Of a stretch of 8,743 nucleotides of DNA, positions 5,901 to 8,743 are shown one piece after another. Under the pieces are notes generated by a model that was given only the letters and a program-made list of their open reading frames with translations, was not told the DNA's origin and did no database searches. The position numbers were made by a program, and so were the translations under genes. Source of the DNA: Candidatus Heimdallarchaeota archaeon (GTDB taxonomy: Archaea; Asgardarchaeota; Heimdallarchaeia; Heimdallarchaeales; Heimdallarchaeaceae). Each line of letters starts with the position of its first letter. The first letter of the stretch is position 1. Location: contig JAEOTK010000135.1 of assembly GCA_016839875.1 (NCBI GenBank), forward strand, positions 1 to 8,743, in the 5' to 3' direction.

Positions 5901-6740
5901 ATGTTCGAGTTTGAAAAAATTTCTAATTCTGTTTGGGCACATACCAAAGGAGAGACTTTTGGTCATGTAGCTTTTGTTAGAATGAAAGATATGCTGGTTT
6001 TTGTAGATTCAGGGTATTTTCCAGAAGTCATCAAAGAAGCAAGGGAGAAAGCTGAAAAGATTACTGGTTTATCGGTCAAATATCTCATTATTACACATCA
6101 TCATGGAGATCATGTCTTAGGGAATCAGTATTTTGAAGACTGTGAAATAATCTCAGCAAAACCTGTTCATAAAATACTCAAGAATTACTGGACGGAAGAA
6201 GCTGTAAAACGAATCAAGGAGAGAGATCCTGTGAATTTTAGTAATTTGAAGATCGTACTTCCAAACAAAACTTTTGTTGATAGTTATACTATTTCGGATG
6301 ATAATCTAACCTTAGAGATTATCCAGACTAACGGTCATACAGATGGAAGCAGCTTTGTTTTTATCCTTGAGGAAGAAGTATTGATCGCGGGGGATTTATT
6401 GTTTGCAGAAGAAGTTCCATATTTTGGTGATGGTACAACTAATGTTTATGCATGGATTAAAGCATATAAGCAAATGATAGACCTCAATCCGAAGGTTATT
6501 GTTCCTGGACATGGACCTCTATCCGATATAGGAGAGCTAAGAAATCAGTTGGAATATATGGAAAGATGTGTTGATTGGATGGAGAAGTATATTCAGAGAG
6601 GAGGAAAAAAAGAGGATCTGGAAACGGTTGAAGATTTTCCGATGATGGAGTTTGAACCTTATGAAAACTTCGAGATGCTCTTTGAAGAGTCAAAAAAACG
6701 AACTTATGATGTAGTTAAGGAGAAACTCGAAGTGGAATAG
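5901..6740 (+). CDS. Metallo-beta-lactamase-fold metal-dependent hydrolase
   Basis: This 279-residue cytoplasmic enzyme of the MBL superfamily should hold two metal ions and hydrolyse an ester, lactone, thioester or similar bond. The metal site is complete, numbered from ATG 5901: THHHGDH (65-71) gives His66, His68, Asp70 and His71; NGHTDGS (144-150) gives His146; AGDLLF (163-168) gives the bridging Asp165; PGHGP (202-206) gives His204. The N terminus FEKISNSVWAHTKG followed by VFVDSG (33-38) is the usual opening of single-domain members, and this supports ATG 5901 over the in-frame TTG 24 bases earlier. A C-terminal helical part (about 210-279) rich in Glu and Lys follows the MBL core. It lies 63 bases after the alpha/beta hydrolase gene. 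Its stop codon is only 10 bases from the stop of the convergent metallopeptidase gene. The substrate is unknown; it could be a glyoxalase-II-like, lactonase-like or SoxH-type enzyme. Confidence 0.92.
   Translation: MFEFEKISNSVWAHTKGETFGHVAFVRMKDMLVFVDSGYFPEVIKEAREKAEKITGLSVKYLIITHHHGDHVLGNQYFEDCEIISAKPVHKILKNYWTEEAVKRIKERDPVNFSNLKIVLPNKTFVDSYTISDDNLTLEIIQTNGHTDGSSFVFILEEEVLIAGDLLFAEEVPYFGDGTTNVYAWIKAYKQMIDLNPKVIVPGHGPLSDIGELRNQLEYMERCVDWMEKYIQRGGKKEDLETVEDFPMMEFEPYENFEMLFEESKKRTYDVVKEKLEVE
6692..6698 (-). terminator. T7 tract, likely 3' end signal for the metallopeptidase gene
   Basis: Seven A residues on the plus strand, in the Lys-Lys codons of the MBL-fold gene, give a T7 run on the minus strand 53 bases after the metallopeptidase stop codon. 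The arrangement is like that at 3261-3267. Confidence 0.35.
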
Positions 6741-6750
6741 GCTACCAAAT

Positions 6751-8322
6751 TTAGACTTTGATTCTTAAACGTCTAATAGTAATTGTAGATATAATAATAC
6801 ATAAGCCAATATAGATGAGTTTTAGATTAGCTTTTTCAGTAATTGTAGGTGTAATATGTCCATCAAGGATTGACAAGGTTAGGTATTGATAGGGTGCGGT
6901 TAAGCTAGGATTAGCAAAACTTGGTGCATCTGGAGTATTCGTATTGATTATACTAGTAATAATATATGCATAATCAATTTCATCACCTGTGAAATAAAGA
7001 TAAAGTTCATCTCCATTTTCGCTAAAGGAAACAGTTTGTGTTATGTTCCATCCATTTTTATCATTTATAGCTGCAGATATTCCTAGTGCATCAGGTTTGG
7101 GATTAGTTATTTTCACAGTGAATTCATTTGGTGGAGAAATTATGTTACACACTCTGAAACCATACAAATTATATTTCCTATCAGTAATATTGTATGGAAG
7201 TTGTGAGAAATAATCCACAGCTCCAATCTTGAACTCAGCTGTTTGATAACCATACCTTCCATCAGCGAATTCTTCTAAATCAATCGTACATGCAGTTATG
7301 AAGTCAAGAAAGATTTCATTGAAAGAAATGCTCAAACCTCTGTTTTGTAATGCTTTTTCTATTCCAGCTGGACCATCTTCTTCAATTGTAACTAAATCAG
7401 TTAAAAATCCTTCACCAAACCTTTCACTCAAGTAAAGCATAAACATGTAAGAACGACCATATGACGCAACATTGCGATTATATTCATCATATTCCCAGTA
7501 GAGAAGTGATGATTCTGGATATGCTTTGAAGTAATCTGATTCAGTTGTAAGATTATAATCAGCAGCAATACCCGCTGAGATAAATGATTCATTATTAAGA
7601 TACCCAGCTTTGTATCTCGAGTATTCGGCTGTTCCTTCAAGAACTATAATCGCTTCATCCTGCTCGTGATTAAACCATATCAAATGATTTAGTTCATGTA
7701 CTAAATTACTAAGAATTCTTTGTTCACTCAAATATGGATGGATATAAATCATTTCTCGCATATTCGAATAGGGGTGTGTTGGATCATCATCTTTGAAGAA
7801 ATATGCTCCATTATATGATGCTGGGGTAAATAGGACAGAGATTTTTGGATCGCCATCGACATCTCCTATCAAACCATCAGGATGACCGACTAACTCTAGA
7901 TTAGTTGGATACATAATAGAATCAAATTCCGCTGAATATCTGTTACTTCTTTCAGTTGCTTCTGTTAAACCTAATGCAGAAATTGAGGTTAGATCCATAT
8001 AAATATAGCAGTACTGGCCTTCGGAAAGCAATTCTGCCGTTACTTGGTAATAATCCCCTGTATTTGAGTTATAAACCCAGAAAGTTTCCTGATCACCTAA
8101 GGACTCAACTTTGTTTTGTTTCATGTTTGTTGAAAGAGTTATCTGATCTGCTGGAATCTGTACTTGATTCATTATCTCTTGTATTTGATTATCTATTTGT
8201 GGATTAGAAGAAGAGAGGTTCATTTCTCCAGTAGAGCTTCTTGACTCATTTATAGAGGTTGATACTATGCATGATAGAATAAGTATTAAAAGTAAATTGA
8301 CACTCTCTTTTTTCATTCTCAT
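6751..8322 (-). CDS. Secreted, membrane-anchored zinc metallopeptidase (HExxH, M30 hyicolysin-like)
   Basis: This 523-residue extracellular protease is numbered from ATG 8322. Its signal peptide is RMKKES followed by a hydrophobic run to about residue 22. A propeptide-like region spans about 30-75. The catalytic domain contains DGDPKISVLFT (156-166), HPYSN (183-187) and MIYIHPYL (191-198). The zinc motif is VHELNH (208-213) with Glu210, and the likely third ligand is Glu229 in VLEGTAEY. It continues YGRSYMFMLYLSERFGEGF (288-306), a helix typical of gluzincin-like peptidases after the active site. This order (DxDGxxKIxxL, HExxH, then ExxAE) resembles family M30. A beta-rich C-terminal domain (about 385-485), probably for binding or stability, leads to a single membrane helix (about 499-516) and the tail RRLRIKV. 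Several N-x-S/T sequons are present. The domain should face outward. A TTG at 8325 is an unlikely alternative start. Confidence 0.82.
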   Translation of the reverse strand: MRMKKESVNLLLILILSCIVSTSINESRSSTGEMNLSSSNPQIDNQIQEIMNQVQIPADQITLSTNMKQNKVESLGDQETFWVYNSNTGDYYQVTAELLSEGQYCYIYMDLTSISALGLTEATERSNRYSAEFDSIMYPTNLELVGHPDGLIGDVDGDPKISVLFTPASYNGAYFFKDDDPTHPYSNMREMIYIHPYLSEQRILSNLVHELNHLIWFNHEQDEAIIVLEGTAEYSRYKAGYLNNESFISAGIAADYNLTTESDYFKAYPESSLLYWEYDEYNRNVASYGRSYMFMLYLSERFGEGFLTDLVTIEEDGPAGIEKALQNRGLSISFNEIFLDFITACTIDLEEFADGRYGYQTAEFKIGAVDYFSQLPYNITDRKYNLYGFRVCNIISPPNEFTVKITNPKPDALGISAAINDKNGWNITQTVSFSENGDELYLYFTGDEIDYAYIITSIINTNTPDAPSFANPSLTAPYQYLTLSILDGHITPTITEKANLKLIYIGLCIIISTITIRRLRIKV

Positions 8323-8346
8323 CAATTCTTAGTTGGGGGAAATGGT

Positions 8347-8356
8347 AATTATACTA
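8347..8356 (-). promoter_or_regulatory. TATA-like box of the metallopeptidase gene
   Basis: The minus-strand sequence TAGTATAATT is centred about 29 bases before ATG 8322, predicting a leader of about 3 bases. A second candidate, CATTTAAAAG at 8367-8376, would give a leader of about 23 bases. Both lie in the 92-base gap after the upstream surface-protein gene. Confidence 0.45.
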
Positions 8357-8414
8357 ATTAATTCATCTTTTAAATGTTGCAGAAACCAATATAAACGTTC
8401 TCAAATTCGTATCG

Positions 8415-8743
8415 TTACTTCTTTAGTTTCCTTTTTCGTATAGTTAGTATCCAGATAACAGGAAGGAATGCAAGCAATGTCGCACTGAAGAAGGAACTAG
8501 TTCGTGTAGGGGTAGATGTTTCGTTCGAGAAGGTAATTTTATACAGATTGAAGTATAATTGCTCACCAAATTTTGTCATAGCTGACCAAGGATTATCGTA
8601 AGGAGCTGAAGGATTTAGATTACTCACACTAAGTGTCATTTCTGCTATATATAAATTACCAGGATTATCAGAGTTGGTTAAAGGTCTAACCGGACCTGAT
8701 GCTATTTCAAATACAGGTATCCTTACTTCAACATTTTCCAAAC
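8415..8743 (-). CDS. Membrane-anchored surface protein, C-terminal end only (5' part beyond the window)
   Basis: The frame is open from the right edge to a TAA at 8415, giving about 109 residues of a longer protein. The first in-window start-like codon is a TTG at 8741, which is most likely internal. The visible part is a beta-rich ectodomain end (VEVRIPVFEIASGP, LYIAEMTLSVSNLN), then FNLYKITFSN and a Ser/Thr-rich stalk, NETSTPTRTSS. It ends with one hydrophobic helix (FFSATLLAFLPVIWILTI) and a basic tail, RKRKLKK. The end of the protein therefore has the same plan as the DOMON-like protein and the metallopeptidase: stalk, single C-terminal helix, positive tail. I do not recognise the ectodomain. 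No PGF-type archaeosortase signal is seen. The gene is co-directional with the metallopeptidase gene, which follows after a gap that has its own TATA-like boxes. Confidence 0.72.
   Translation of the reverse strand, partial: LENVEVRIPVFEIASGPVRPLTNSDNPGNLYIAEMTLSVSNLNPSAPYDNPWSAMTKFGEQLYFNLYKITFSNETSTPTRTSSFFSATLLAFLPVIWILTIRKRKLKK

Noticed and set aside
6496..6693. Minus-strand 65-residue open frame inside the MBL-fold gene
   Set aside because: It is a shadow of the conserved MBL coding sequence, with unpatterned composition and no promoter.
7428..8207. Short frames (70 residues minus, 83 residues plus) within the metallopeptidase gene
   Set aside because: They overlap a long gene with a complete HExxH motif and signal peptide, so they are out-of-frame shadows.
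8346..8360. Two TAATTA copies 9 bases apart upstream of the metallopeptidase gene
   Set aside because: These are short A/T-only words that overlap the likely TATA box and are expected by chance in such AT-rich intergenic DNA.
1..8743. tRNA or rRNA genes, CRISPR arrays, transposase genes or integration sites
   Set aside because: I saw no regularly spaced repeats, no GC-rich structured RNA island in this AT-rich DNA, and no transposase or integrase motif. Coding sequence covers nearly all of the window.
3339..8743. Archaeosortase (PGF-CTERM) sorting signals on the surface proteins
   Set aside because: The C-terminal helices are preceded by Thr/Glu-rich or Ser/Thr-rich stalks with no PGF or similar tripeptide, so I describe them only as helix-plus-basic-tail anchors.

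Overview
The window is AT-rich (roughly one third G+C by eye) and looks archaeal. Upstream of most genes there is a TATA-like box of the type CTTAAATA or ATTTAAG, centred about 24-34 bases before an ATG. There is no bacterial -35/-10 pair and no clear Shine-Dalgarno sequence, so most genes appear to have leaderless or nearly leaderless mRNAs. Several exported proteins have an N-terminal signal peptide, many N-glycosylation sequons and a C-terminal membrane anchor ending in a basic tail. Together with the AT-rich coding style this fits an uncultivated archaeon, plausibly Asgard (Heimdall- or Thor-like). The placement is inference; no taxonomic marker gene is present.

Layout. Positions 1-2903 hold three minus-strand genes in a row: a 683-residue CocE/NonD (peptidase S15-like) serine hydrolase, a flavodoxin-like protein, and the N-terminal 86 residues of an Est30/monoacylglycerol-lipase-like alpha/beta hydrolase that runs off the left edge. 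Positions 2994-3281 encode a small two-helix membrane protein on the plus strand, divergent from the CocE-like gene. Positions 3339-4907 (minus) encode a secreted, membrane-anchored protein with two DOMON/CBM9-like domains. Positions 5058-6740 (plus) encode a classical alpha/beta hydrolase and a metallo-beta-lactamase-fold hydrolase. Positions 6751-8322 (minus) encode a secreted, membrane-anchored zinc metallopeptidase with HExxH. Positions 8415-8743 (minus) hold the C-terminal end of another anchored surface protein.

How the genes relate. The intracellular enzymes are mostly hydrolases without signal peptides: three alpha/beta hydrolases and one MBL hydrolase. The three exported proteins, all on the minus strand, form a surface set with a shared plan of ectodomain, short polar stalk, single C-terminal helix and basic tail. 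Nearly every gene has its own TATA-like box, so this looks like a neighbourhood of mostly single-gene transcription units and not one operon. The best operon candidate is the flavodoxin gene with the left-edge hydrolase, 32 bases apart. I see no RNA genes, CRISPR array, transposon or integration site, and no convincing new multi-gene system. The most useful second looks are the surface-protein set, the reciprocal T-tracts at convergent gene ends, the leaderless-promoter evidence that corrects several start codons, and the dyad in the 4908-5057 intergenic region.
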